Part shown: one piece after another, positions 23,536 to 31,277 of the stretch
Numbering within the stretch: the first letter of the stretch is position 1
Layout of the letters: each line of letters starts with the position of its first letter
Assembly (NCBI RefSeq): GCF_000235885.1
Contig: NZ_JH379408.1
Coordinates: 1 to 39,083, forward strand
DNA: 39,083 bases
Source: Leyella stercorea DSM 18206
GTDB taxonomy: Bacteria; Bacteroidota; Bacteroidia; Bacteroidales; Bacteroidaceae
Direction: 5' to 3'
The notes under the pieces: model-generated
The model's input: only the letters and a program-made list of their open reading frames with translations
Told to the model about the DNA's origin: nothing
Databases searched by the model: none
Translations under genes and position numbers: made by a program

Positions 23536-24195
23536 ATGAGAAAGATTTTATTATTGATGATGACGGGTGTCTCATTATGTATCACGCCAGCCAAAGCACA
23601 ATTCAATACCGTTGCCGTTACCCCAACACGCTACAAGATGGAGGTATTGGATATGGGGTTAGACCAAGCGGAACCGGCATCCGAAAGCGAGATTTCCGTA
23701 CAGGAAGTTTCAACAGGTATCCCGGTATCCGCAGATATGGATAAGAAAAAGTGGATGGATCGTTACTTGAGTGTAAGTTACCCGTTACGTTATATCAAGG
23801 TCACTTCGCCTTATGGCTACCGTAAGGACCCGTTTACGGGAAAGAGTAAATTTCATGGCGGACTGGACTTGCGCGCACGTGGCGACAAGGTGATGGCCAT
23901 GATGGAGGGTGTGGTCGTGAAGGTCGGACAGGACAAGACTTCCGGCAAGTATGTAACCTTGCGGCATGGTAGGTACACCGTCAGTTATTGTCATCTCTCT
24001 AAAATTCTTATCGTCAAAGGGGCAATAGTTCATCCTCGTGATGTGGTTGGCATTACCGGCTCCACAGGACGCAGCACCGGCGAACACCTGCATATCACCT
24101 GCAAACTCAATGGCAGGAGTATCAGCCCCTCGCTTATACTCGATTATATCCAATCCATCCGGCAGGAGTGTATATCAGCATTGGCAGGTTTGTAA
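23536..24195 (+). CDS. Secreted M23 family metallopeptidase
   Basis: A 219-residue protein with a signal peptide (cleavage after AKA near residue 21). Residues about 88-195 form an M23 domain with a complete active site: H107 and D111 (HGGLD), H153 (YCHLS), and H184/H186 (HLH). It should cut peptidoglycan cross-bridges in the periplasm. It is divergent from the transfer operon and shares the intergenic promoter region, so it may supply local wall remodelling for that apparatus. Its 3' end converges on the PRTase-like gene. Confidence 0.88.
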   Translation: MRKILLLMMTGVSLCITPAKAQFNTVAVTPTRYKMEVLDMGLDQAEPASESEISVQEVSTGIPVSADMDKKKWMDRYLSVSYPLRYIKVTSPYGYRKDPFTGKSKFHGGLDLRARGDKVMAMMEGVVVKVGQDKTSGKYVTLRHGRYTVSYCHLSKILIVKGAIVHPRDVVGITGSTGRSTGEHLHITCKLNGRSISPSLILDYIQSIRQECISALAGL

Positions 24196-24227
24196 AAGAG
24201 AAGTGAAAAGGGCTGAAAACGTTCCGG

Positions 24228-25064
24228 TTACTTTGTCATCCGTTCAATAATATGGGCAATATGGTTGCCCCAGACGTGTATTTGTACAAGGAGCATCGAA
24301 GGCATGGAGAGCGTCTTGCCATAGAAGATAGCCGCCACTACTTTGCCACCGCACCGTTCTATCTCTTCCTTGTAATCCACCACGCTTTGCCCGGTTGTCA
24401 GCACATCATCTATGATGATAATCTCTTTCCCTTTGATTTTTCCGGTAATGAGGTAGTTTCGTTCGAGGATACGCTTCTCTCCACCTTTGGCCTCATGCAG
24501 GCTTTCTCGTGCATCGCAAATATCAACGTCGTACAGTCCTGAAGTTAAATCCTGTCGGTGCTTTCCGATGTACCAGTCGAGCCGTTTGAACCGTTGACCG
24601 TATTTTATCCAGTTGCTACACGGCATGAACATTATATGGTAAGGTCTCTTTTTCAGTTGCAAGGCATTCATACACGTTTTAAAGAACTCGATTCCGTGTA
24701 TATCTCCTTGTTTGAACTGGTAGATGGAATGGCAGAAAGCCCTCTGTTCATCATTGAGCAGCGCATTGTATCGTGACGGATAGTAATATCCGTAAAAGGA
24801 GATTCGGATGCCTCGTAACTTGAACGGCTTATGGGGAGAATGGCCATCAAACCGTTCGGGATGCAAGAGACAGAACATACGGCAGGCTTCCCGATGACCG
24901 GCCATTACCGCCAGACGACAGTAACGTTCACGTTCCTCGCTCTTTTCGGTCAACCGTGCGGCGGCGAATGCCGCTTCTCCTGCTTTTCGTCGCCAGTAGC
25001 CGATAATATACCACAATGCCCCAATTGTGAAAAGCAGGAGTATGAACAATAGTCTTGCATTCAT
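24228..25064 (-). CDS. Membrane-anchored phosphoribosyltransferase-like protein (ComFC-like)
   Basis: A 278-residue protein. An N-terminal hydrophobic helix (LLFILLLFTIGALWYIIGYW, residues 4-23) should anchor it to the membrane. Residues about 85-265 resemble the type I phosphoribosyltransferase fold; the PRPP-binding loop is clear at about 220-235 (EIIIIDDVLTTGQSVVD). The middle part (YGQRFKRLDWYIGKHRQDL) may shape the substrate site, which I cannot name. ComFC-type proteins are linked to DNA uptake in naturally competent bacteria, but many PRTase-like proteins on mobile elements are uncharacterised. Expressed leftward from a -7 box at 25193. Confidence 0.78.
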   Translation of the reverse strand: MNARLLFILLLFTIGALWYIIGYWRRKAGEAAFAAARLTEKSEERERYCRLAVMAGHREACRMFCLLHPERFDGHSPHKPFKLRGIRISFYGYYYPSRYNALLNDEQRAFCHSIYQFKQGDIHGIEFFKTCMNALQLKKRPYHIMFMPCSNWIKYGQRFKRLDWYIGKHRQDLTSGLYDVDICDARESLHEAKGGEKRILERNYLITGKIKGKEIIIIDDVLTTGQSVVDYKEEIERCGGKVVAAIFYGKTLSMPSMLLVQIHVWGNHIAHIIERMTK

Positions 25065-25192
25065 CGTATTTTTATTTGAATGAAGCAGCCCGTTTCAATC
25101 TGGTTATTTACAACATTACGGTGTATTTCGACATAATCGGATATGGGGGTTATGGCTTCATTACTTATATCAAATTCGTTTTCACTCACTTG

Positions 25193-25200
25193 CAAAGTTA
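25193..25200 (-). promoter_or_regulatory. -7 box for the membrane PRTase-like gene
   Basis: Read leftward it is TAACTTTG, matching TAnnTTTG. It lies about 130 bp before the start codon, giving a long 5' leader. Confidence 0.5.
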
Positions 25201-25539
25201 GCAAAATCGTGGCACTAATCTAAAATAGCACCGATAATTTATAAGCCATATCACTTTTATATCATAAAGTCTTACCCATACAATTTCCTCTTTTAATTGT
25301 ACATGCTCAACTTTTATAGAAGATGTTCGCCCTGACCGGTACACGGCAAATGGCATACAAGTCTGCTATATGCTGTGTACCAGTCTTTGGGATAAAGCAA
25401 GGACGATGGCATATTTGCCACAAGTGTCAATCAAGCCAATCTGTTGTCCTTGCAGCGACCTCTGCTATCTGTTCTTTTGTAACCGGCAATGCCGTCTGTT
25501 TGTTTTTATAGCTTCGCCCCACACCATCAGCGGAGCGTC

Positions 25540-25625
25540 ACAGGACTTGTCCGCAAGAGACATTCACTCACCTTATGGCAGCAGAGCTGCTATGGGGTGA
25601 GTGAAAGACTCTTTACGGAAGCCAA
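25540..25625 (+). other. Strong composite stem-loop in a long non-coding stretch
   Basis: Between 25201 and 25849 no ORF looks coding: the open frames here are short, Cys/His-rich and overlap one another. The stretch holds a composite hairpin, with CACTCACC (25565-25572) pairing with GGTGAGTG (25596-25603) and an inner AGCAG/CTGCT stem (25580-25591). The element could be a structured RNA, a processing signal or a replication/transfer site. It is not followed by a T run, so a simple terminator is unlikely. Confidence 0.45.
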
Positions 25626-25849
25626 ACATGAAAAGACCGTACACCTCGGTCACAAACTGCCAAGGTTTACGCTTCGCCAGATTTGAGACTAAGTTGTATG
25701 GTCACTTCATCGGGAAGTTTGGACCGGCAAGCCACAGACGTTCCACTGCCCACCCATTCCTTTTATAAATCTTGCACCTATTCTACATGTCTATATGACA
25801 ACCGCCTGTAGTAAGAAAGCATATTCTGTTTGTCGGTTAGCTCTGCTGT

Positions 25850-26060
25850 AGTCATATTTTCCGCAAAGTAAGCCGCCTTTTACCAAACATCAAATCGCCA
25901 CTATCGCTGGAACGAAAAATCTTCCTCTGACACGTCAGAGCGTATTTCTTGTCCCCGTTTTGTCTTATCGGTATTCTTGGGCGGCAGTTGATGGCAGAAA
26001 ATATCCCTCAGCAGGCTGAACAGCCTTCAAAAAGAGGGAAAAAGAAAAATTATCAGAGTT
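25850..26060 (+). promoter_or_regulatory. Repeated leader element, copy D
   Basis: Leader ahead of the PRTase-SLOG pair. It shares with copies E and F the block AAAAATCTTCCTCT then GAGCGTATTT, separated here by a perfect small hairpin (CTCTGA/TCAGAG). The CAAAG block is at 25864. The 3' end has an AGGCT/AGCCT hairpin and AGAGGGAAAAAG before the ATG at 26061. Confidence 0.55.
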
Positions 26061-26627
26061 ATGGCAAAGACGATAGACATAGAACTTCAAAAACAGTTGG
26101 ACAAGCCACAGGCATGGTTCTGTAAGTATTTTCCTGCACGCATACGCAATGTGAGTGAGCGTGAGATAGCAGACCGCAAGTTAGTCTTTGATTTCAAGGA
26201 TGGACGGGCATACGAAGAGGTTGCTCAACGCACGGCAGCCAACATGACCGAACGTTATGGAACATCATGTACTAACATTGTATTTTCTCCCGTACCGGCA
26301 TCCACCGATAAGAAGAACGAGATACGTTACAAAGCATTCTGCCAAAGAGTATGCGAACTGACGGGAGCTATCAATGGTTATGACCATGTATCAGTGAGTG
26401 GTGAGAGGCTAACCATTCACGAAAACCGTAAGGCAGAGAAAGAAGTCCGTAAGGTAAACGTCATTGAGTTTGATTCGGCCTTTTTCAACGGCAGGTCTGT
26501 GGTAGTCTTTGATGATGTGATAACCAAAGGGCTGAGTTATGCTACCTATGCCAATCAGCTTGAAAGCCTTGGTGCTAATGTACTCGGAGGTATATTCCTC
26601 GCAAGAACCCATTACAAAGTGAAATAA
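26061..26627 (+). CDS. Phosphoribosyltransferase-like protein, first gene of a PRTase-SLOG pair
   Basis: A 188-residue soluble protein. The C-terminal half contains a PRPP-binding loop (VVVFDDVITKGLSYATY at about 151-167) typical of type I phosphoribosyltransferases; the N-terminal half (VFDFKDGRAYEEVAQRTAANM, IVFSPVPASTDKKNEIRY) carries likely substrate-side elements. The acceptor substrate is unknown. It is followed after one base by a SLOG-like gene, so the two are certainly cotranscribed and probably act together. It stands behind leader D. The role in nucleotide signalling or metabolism is inferred. Confidence 0.78.
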   Translation: MAKTIDIELQKQLDKPQAWFCKYFPARIRNVSEREIADRKLVFDFKDGRAYEEVAQRTAANMTERYGTSCTNIVFSPVPASTDKKNEIRYKAFCQRVCELTGAINGYDHVSVSGERLTIHENRKAEKEVRKVNVIEFDSAFFNGRSVVVFDDVITKGLSYATYANQLESLGANVLGGIFLARTHYKVK

Positions 26628-26628
26628 T

Positions 26629-27132
26629 ATGACCCAGACAAAGTATGATAAGGCAGTGTCCGTTTGCTTCAGTGGACACCGCAATATTCCATTCCTATAC
26701 AGGAAGCAACTGAAGCTGCAATTAAAGGCAGCGATAACCAAGGCATACGCTGGAGGTTATCGTCATTTTTACTGTGGTTGTGCCATGGGGTTTGATATGC
26801 TGGCGGCAGAAGTTGCTCTTGCGTTGCAGTCCGAATTGTCAGGTCTGCAAGTTATTGCCGTAGTACCGTATCGCGGACAATCCGAGCGGTGGAACGATGC
26901 GATGAAAGCCCGGTATGATACTATTCTCTGTAACTCGGATGATGTTATCATCCTGAGCGAACACTACTACTATGGCTGTTTGCTTCGACGCAACGACTAT
27001 ATGGTTTTTCAAAGTTCGTCTCTTATTGCCTGGTATGACGGCAAACCCAAGGGTGGTACGTTTTATACTTATCGTAAGGCTACAGCGAATGGACTAAAAG
27101 TTCTAAATCTCTATGGCAGCTCAATCGTATAA
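26629..27132 (+). CDS. SLOG/DUF1273 (YpsA-like) nucleotide-binding protein
   Basis: A 167-residue Rossmann-like protein. The opening strand SVCFSGHRNIPF and the next FYCGCAMGFDMLAAE carry the phosphate-binding signature of the YpsA/DUF1273 branch of the SLOG superfamily. Later come VVPYRGQSERWNDAMKARYD and the C-terminal RRNDYMVFQSSSLIAWYDGKPKGGT, also typical. SLOG proteins bind or hydrolyse nucleotides or ADP-ribose-type ligands and recur in conflict systems. One base separates it from the PRTase-like gene. The 290 bases after it (27133-27423) contain hairpins but no gene I can support. Confidence 0.82.
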   Translation: MTQTKYDKAVSVCFSGHRNIPFLYRKQLKLQLKAAITKAYAGGYRHFYCGCAMGFDMLAAEVALALQSELSGLQVIAVVPYRGQSERWNDAMKARYDTILCNSDDVIILSEHYYYGCLLRRNDYMVFQSSSLIAWYDGKPKGGTFYTYRKATANGLKVLNLYGSSIV

Positions 27133-27423
27133 CAGCCATCTTGTTTTCGCATATTCCGAGCCGTAGCGGTGACTCCTTTGCCATTCATGTAAAGGCTGTT
27201 TTGTCAGCCATAGCGTGATATGGCAAAGTACGCTATTAGTTCTGATGTATTGCCCGGCTTTACCTATGTGCCGGTTTAGTTGGTGTTGCTGTATTTTTAT
27301 ATCTTCGGAGGCTCCATCCTCCTTATATCTTTCTCTACCTTTTTTAGTATTCGGCTTAAAAAGTAATATACTTGCCTTACTTTTCGCCTATTTAGCATGT
27401 TTAAGGCACGTCTTTTTATAAAT

Positions 27424-27452
27424 AAGTGCAGCAATTGGTTGCTGCACTTTTG
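27424..27452. terminator. Strong bidirectional hairpin terminator
   Basis: A perfect 11-bp stem: AAGTGCAGCAA (27424-27434) pairs with TTGCTGCACTT (27439-27449) around TTGG, followed by TTTT on the right. It separates the PRTase-SLOG operon from the leftward RibD_C-like gene. Confidence 0.75.
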
Positions 27453-27473
27453 CTATAATATCTATTTGTCATA

Positions 27474-27959
27474 TTAGACCTTCCCGTACACCGTCCTCAT
27501 TTTTCCGTCCACCAGCACCTTATTTGACCGCACAATCCAAGCTCTGCCGTCATTCAATCCGCATTCCAATGCCTTTTCGCCGCCGCCGATTAGTACCGGA
27601 ACGGTTGTCACTGTGATTTCGTCCGCCAGCCCGTTATCCAAGAGTAAAGCCCCGATTTCCTCACCGTAAGCCACCACCATACCGTCGCCGTCTTCCTTCA
27701 TCTGTCTCAGTTCTGCCACTGCATCTCCTTGGATGAACTTCACTCGTTCATTCTCCGTCAGGTCGATGCCGCCGTTCGTCACAACCAAAGTCTCTTTCGC
27801 CGTAATCGGCCAACCCAAATGGTTCATATAAATACGCAGGTAAGTTTCTTCGTCAATCAGCACACAACTGGAGGCATCCACAGCCGCATCAAAATGCTTG
27901 TCCGAAGGAGCCGGACAACCGTCGATGGACTGATACACGTGCAAGGAAATCTGTTTCAT
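27474..27959 (-). CDS. RibD_C/dihydrofolate reductase-like family protein
   Basis: A 161-residue protein starting MKQISLHVYQSIDGCPAPSD, the normal N-terminus of RibD C-terminal-domain reductases (YyaP/YwjB-like), with TLVVTNGG, a Gly-rich VVAYGEEIGALLLDNGL and the ending ADEITVTTVPVLIGGGEKAL, all typical of the family's NADPH-binding core. It probably reduces a pterin- or riboflavin-precursor-like substrate; trimethoprim relevance cannot be judged. The frame continues upstream to 28067, but the ATG at 27959 is preferred because it gives the family N-terminus. Confidence 0.72.
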   Translation of the reverse strand: MKQISLHVYQSIDGCPAPSDKHFDAAVDASSCVLIDEETYLRIYMNHLGWPITAKETLVVTNGGIDLTENERVKFIQGDAVAELRQMKEDGDGMVVAYGEEIGALLLDNGLADEITVTTVPVLIGGGEKALECGLNDGRAWIVRSNKVLVDGKMRTVYGKV

Positions 27960-28138
27960 ATTCAATGTGTTTTTAAGAATTATGTCCACCTTGCACCCTA
28001 AAGAACAGCATGAACCTACGCTATTCCGGAATAGAGGTACTGCCATACCTAAAAGGCAGATAAGCAAACCCTTGCTGTATAAACATACAGTATGAATATT
28101 TTGCTATACATCTTGTCTTTTTGATAAGTGTCAGTTTT

Positions 28139-28261
28139 CTATTCCAAGACGTTCAGTGAACGTATAATATGTATATCAATCTCCGCCTGTTTCCAAGCCG
28201 AGTATGAATCTTCCATGTCACGACAATGACCGTACCCGAAAGTACCGTCTGCTGTCTTCAT
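28139..28261 (-). CDS. Possible 40-residue protein, perhaps leaderless or a gene remnant
   Basis: The ATG at 28261 opens a 40-residue frame (MKTADGTFGYGHCRDMEDSY...). A perfect -7 box, TATCTTTG read leftward (28267-28274), ends only five bases before the ATG, so a transcript would begin at or next to the start codon. It could be a leaderless gene, or the tail of a decayed gene. The frame can be extended to 28339 but then overlaps the promoter. No family recognised. Confidence 0.3.
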   Translation of the reverse strand: MKTADGTFGYGHCRDMEDSYSAWKQAEIDIHIIRSLNVLE

Positions 28262-28374
28262 TTTGACAAAGATAACGAAAAATTGGCGGATAAGCAAACA
28301 AAAAACATTGTTTTTCTGGTTGCCTGTTCCGAACTGCATTCTGCCTTATCAAAAAGACTTACTCATTCCCTATG

Positions 28375-28787
28375 ATTTAATACAGTCGTCATTCTGCAAT
28401 TATCAAGAGATGGGCCAATCCATCCGATTCCACCTCCCTTTATAGTTCACCTTTCTCCGATATAGTACGGGCAATCCGTTCCGGTTGTCCGTTACCCTGT
28501 TTTAACACCCCTGTTTTACAGTTTTATTCATCCCTTTCTATTTGATTGTCATTTATTATCGTTTTGCTGCTGCCGTGCGACCTCTCGTGGACTTATTTTC
28601 CCGCAAAGGTAATAGGCTGCTCCAATCTTGCCAATGCCGGCGTTCCGCTGCGAGTGAGCCGTAAAAATCTTCCTCTCCGTCTGTCGAGCGTATTTTTCCG
28701 CATCAGCCTTGTCAGATTGTTTCCGCCACCTTTTGGAGGCAGAAAAATAAATCCCAAAGGTCGCAAACAGGTTGAACAAAGGGAAAT
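28375..28787 (+). repeat. Leader element copy E (direct repeat with 31278-31704)
   Basis: About 410 bp almost identical to copy F: both run from TTTAATA-AGTCGTCATTCTG through TAGTTCACC, a CAAAGGTA block (28604-28611, leftward -7 box TACCTTTG), the AAAAATCTTCCTCT/GAGCGTATTTTT pair and the end AAAGGGAAA. It leads into the hypothetical genes at 28815 and 29049. Possible RNA pairings: AGGCTG (28614) with CAGCCT (28704), and CAATCT (28623) with AGATTG (28714), which would cross. Confidence 0.8.
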
Positions 28788-28814
28788 AGTAACAATAAAA
28801 ACAAAAATAACATT

Positions 28815-29036
28815 ATGAAAACAGAGATTAGGCAGAATGGCAAAGTGATACTATCGAGTACAGACGATATATCCATTCCGATGATTTTCAAAAACTTATG
28901 TGGTAAGAACTTTTCTGGAAACGACTATCAAAACTATCTCAAAACAGTTTGTCAGGATATTGGTGTTACGATGGGGGCGATTGAGTATTATGCCGACAAC
29001 GTTTTGATTGAGAAAGCAACTATTCCTGAATTTTAA
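28815..29036 (+). CDS. Hypothetical protein, 73 residues
   Basis: Soluble small protein starting MKTEIRQNGKVILSSTDDIS, not recognised. A beta-strand pattern at the start and a helix around residues 40-58 suggest a compact alpha/beta fold. First gene after leader E and 12 bp before the next gene, so likely cotranscribed with it. Confidence 0.6.
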   Translation: MKTEIRQNGKVILSSTDDISIPMIFKNLCGKNFSGNDYQNYLKTVCQDIGVTMGAIEYYADNVLIEKATIPEF

Positions 29037-29048
29037 AAACTATATACA

Positions 29049-29621
29049 ATGAAAAGGAAAGAGAAAGCAGCAGTAGATGAATTTGTCGCCCTTGTAGGAG
29101 GCAAGACATGGGAGCCTGTACGACATAAATGTATGGGTAAATGGAGTGGTATGACCGATTACGGTTTTGTCATAGACGGACGGATAACGCTCTTTGTTTC
29201 CAATAGTATGGCATACTTTAAGAAACGGATTCGTGAGTGGATTAAGTCGATACATACTTTTGAAGCGAAGAAAGATTGCTACCTTCGCTTGCTACGTGAA
29301 CAAATTGAAAAGGACAACGACAAGGCAAAGGACGAAAAGTTAAATCCTGTCAGACTGATAGACATTGGCATCTTATCCCCCGAAAGCAATAGCCCGTTTG
29401 ATTTTTTTACCCCTTATGTGTTAGTCGAAATAAACGGCAGGCGGTTCAAGCATCAAACAGCGGAGTTAAGTTGCGCTATTATGGTGGATAGTTTGGCAGG
29501 ATACCTTGAAGAATGCAACTGCAAGGATATATACACGGCAAGGGCAGTGCGTACACCTGACTACATTTTTTGCGGTGTGCGGTTTGACTCCCGTGATAAT
29601 ATGTATAAGATTGGAAAGTAG
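29049..29621 (+). CDS. Hypothetical protein, 190 residues
   Basis: Basic soluble protein, not recognised. The N-terminal 60 residues are strand-rich (TWEPVRHKCMGKWSGMTDYGFVIDGRITLFVSNS), the middle is a charged helix (IHTFEAKKDCYLRLLREQIEKD), and the C-terminal part has PYVLVEINGRRFKHQTAEL. It is the second gene behind leader E and is closed by a strong terminator at 29704. Confidence 0.65.
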   Translation: MKRKEKAAVDEFVALVGGKTWEPVRHKCMGKWSGMTDYGFVIDGRITLFVSNSMAYFKKRIREWIKSIHTFEAKKDCYLRLLREQIEKDNDKAKDEKLNPVRLIDIGILSPESNSPFDFFTPYVLVEINGRRFKHQTAELSCAIMVDSLAGYLEECNCKDIYTARAVRTPDYIFCGVRFDSRDNMYKIGK

Positions 29622-29703
29622 AGATTAATGATGTCTGAAGAAGTTGTCACTTACAACGATAACTCCAGTCGTTTTAAAGGACGGCATCAGCATTTGACCT
29701 ACT

Positions 29704-29749
29704 AAATACATAAGTTCCCAATTTACGATTGGAGACTTATGTATTTTTC
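29704..29749. terminator. Strong bidirectional terminator
   Basis: AAATACATAAGT (29704-29715) pairs with ACTTATGTATTT (29735-29746), with a further inner CCAAT/ATTGG stem and T runs on both strands. It lies between two converging units: the leader E genes and the TA operon. Confidence 0.85.
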
Positions 29750-29760
29750 TGTATGGAAAA

Positions 29761-30114
29761 CTAATCAAATAATCGCTGACTTATCATCCAGTCATTAAGC
29801 ACGTCCGGATCTACACGATTTGTAAGATTCACATTTTTACTCAAACAACCGATTTTCTCACCTCTTAAATAAATAACTGGTGGGGTTAATGTATTCGGAT
29901 TGTATGGACTTAACGATGAACTGGGACTTCCATATATGGAATACCGATTCTTGAAAGATATACTTGAAAAGTGACTACCGTATATATTCTCGTTGTTGGA
30001 TATGGAATCAGGAGTAGATGTGTTCAACGACAATCTGCCTAAATACAAACCGTCATTTGCCAATAGAAACGATTCTTTCCTTGAAATTCTGGTATCTAAA
30101 CCTATTCTATCCAT
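29761..30114 (-). CDS. Hypothetical protein, 117 residues, third gene of the TA operon
   Basis: Ser/Asn/Pro/Tyr-rich protein without signal peptide or membrane helix. The middle (SISNNENIYGSHFSSIS then SPSSSLSPYNPNTLTPPVIYLRGEKIG) is low-complexity-like; the end (NRVDPDVLNDWMISQRLFD) is more ordered. No family recognised. It starts 19 bp after the toxin-like gene on the same strand. It may be a co-factor or an independent passenger. Confidence 0.55.
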   Translation of the reverse strand: MDRIGLDTRISRKESFLLANDGLYLGRLSLNTSTPDSISNNENIYGSHFSSISFKNRYSIYGSPSSSLSPYNPNTLTPPVIYLRGEKIGCLSKNVNLTNRVDPDVLNDWMISQRLFD

Positions 30115-30133
30115 TCCCTATGATTTAACGCCA

Positions 30134-30619
30134 TTATTTAATAATGCCATAACGTCTTTTAGTTGCATTATCGAACACCTCTGTCTCTCTTAGAAACTGC
30201 ATTACCCGTTCCCTGTCTTCGGAAATCAGGCAACCTTTCAGTTTACCGTTCTTTTCCGTGATTTTTAATTTTGAAAGTTCGAATATATCGGAACAATCCA
30301 GCCAACTGTCATAGTCCAGAATATCACGATAGTTCCGAACCATCAAAGGATATTGGCAGTCCAGTAGCTCTTCCGACCTCTTGGAAGAATCTATTTCCGA
30401 ATTTATCAGTAAGGCACCGATAGCGACACCTTCCGGAGTAAAGCCGATAATAACAATATATTTATTACGGTCTTTATATCCGTCTTTTAGTATCAGTCCG
30501 TCCTCTTCGTCCAAGGGGACATAAATAATGTCACCAATTTTGACTGATGACATCTCTACTTGCTCAGCTTTGGCCATTATAGCTTTCAGCTTTTCCAATG
30601 CACCGGTTTTGTCGTCCAT
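30134..30619 (-). CDS. MazF/PemK-like toxin (probable), partner of a Panacea antitoxin
   Basis: A 161-residue protein. Residues about 25-75 (IGDIIYVPLDEEDGLILKDG, NKYIVIIGFTPEGVAIGALLINS) match the SH3-like opening of MazF/PemK-fold toxins, and the end (SDIFELSKLKITEKNGKLKG then a C-terminal helix) also fits that family. Toxins of this type are mostly ribosome-independent mRNA interferases; the target here is unknown. It follows the Panacea-domain gene by 5 bp in the order antitoxin-toxin, typical of type II-like TA operons. Confidence 0.65.
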   Translation of the reverse strand: MDDKTGALEKLKAIMAKAEQVEMSSVKIGDIIYVPLDEEDGLILKDGYKDRNKYIVIIGFTPEGVAIGALLINSEIDSSKRSEELLDCQYPLMVRNYRDILDYDSWLDCSDIFELSKLKITEKNGKLKGCLISEDRERVMQFLRETEVFDNATKRRYGIIK

Positions 30620-30624
30620 TTGAT

Positions 30625-31182
30625 TTAAGATAAAGCGTTCTTGACAATCTGCTTTTCTCGGATATAATCTACCATGTCCTTGGTAGCTTTTCCTGCCCGG
30701 GCTATATCTATAATGGTAATGAAGTTTTTTTGAGGATCATCCTGAATGCGTGTCATCGCTTCTTCCCATGCCGAGTCATGCGACAAATCGGACAAGTCAT
30801 AAGGGTCTGTATCCTTATATTTAGCGATAGCAGCGTCAAGACAACGTTTGTTGGCACCTGATATATAGTCCATATCGGGTACGGCAGAAGTATATACCTT
30901 CTTGTCACGAACCTCTATGTCTGAAAGGAACTCGTCAAAATTCCCATCCAAGGGTTTGCCTTCTGCAATTTGCAGTGCCTTGTAGGTATAGGCTGGCACC
31001 GGGCCATGCTTCAATGCTCTGAAAGAGTCTTCGACAATCACTTTGCCATATTTGACAAGATGGTCCTGTTGGGCAAAATAAAGTATTTTAAATAACTTTA
31101 TATAGTCCACTCCTTGAGTGAAACTCTGCATGATGTAGAGTACCACTGCTCTTATTTTAGCAATCTGTATAGCTGTTTTCAT
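30625..31182 (-). CDS. Panacea-domain antitoxin (DUF4065/SocA-like)
   Basis: A 185-residue protein. The N-terminal VLYIMQSFTQGVDYIKLFKILYFAQQDHLVKYG and FRALKHGPVPAYTYKAL segments, followed by LSDLSHDSAWEEA, are the signature of the DUF4065 (Panacea) family, which neutralises various toxins. The frame is open up to 31215, but that region overlaps the -7 box, so the ATG at 31182 is preferred. Together with the MazF-like gene it forms a TA module carried between leader copies E and F. Confidence 0.82.
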   Translation of the reverse strand: MKTAIQIAKIRAVVLYIMQSFTQGVDYIKLFKILYFAQQDHLVKYGKVIVEDSFRALKHGPVPAYTYKALQIAEGKPLDGNFDEFLSDIEVRDKKVYTSAVPDMDYISGANKRCLDAAIAKYKDTDPYDLSDLSHDSAWEEAMTRIQDDPQKNFITIIDIARAGKATKDMVDYIREKQIVKNALS

Positions 31183-31204
31183 TTCAAAAAAATCTATGCG
31201 ATTA

Positions 31205-31212
31205 CAAAGATA
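31205..31212 (-). promoter_or_regulatory. -7 box of the TA operon
   Basis: Read leftward it is TATCTTTG, matching TAnnTTTG, 22 bp ahead of the ATG at 31182. No clear -33. Confidence 0.6.
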
Positions 31213-31277
31213 CAACTAATTTGCTGAATAATACGCTCATGATACAAAAAAAATAGTCCGTTGCATTTTTTTACGAC

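Noticed and set aside
25323..25686. Three overlapping ORFs in the long non-coding stretch
   Set aside because: They are short, Cys/His-rich, overlap each other and lack family motifs. The strong stem-loop here argues for non-coding function.
27215..27421. 68-residue ORF after the SLOG gene
   Set aside because: Composition is Cys/Leu-rich without motif or ribosome site, and it runs into the hairpin at 27424.
28614..28719. Possible pseudoknot in leader E
   Set aside because: The two complementary pairs would cross, and I cannot test compensatory changes by eye. Kept only as a note in the repeat entry.
28549..28779. Protein-like reverse-strand ORF in leader E
   Set aside because: It overlaps the repeated leader and its text follows the repeat rather than a gene family. 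Treated as a feature of the leader; see the finding on reverse-strand peptides.
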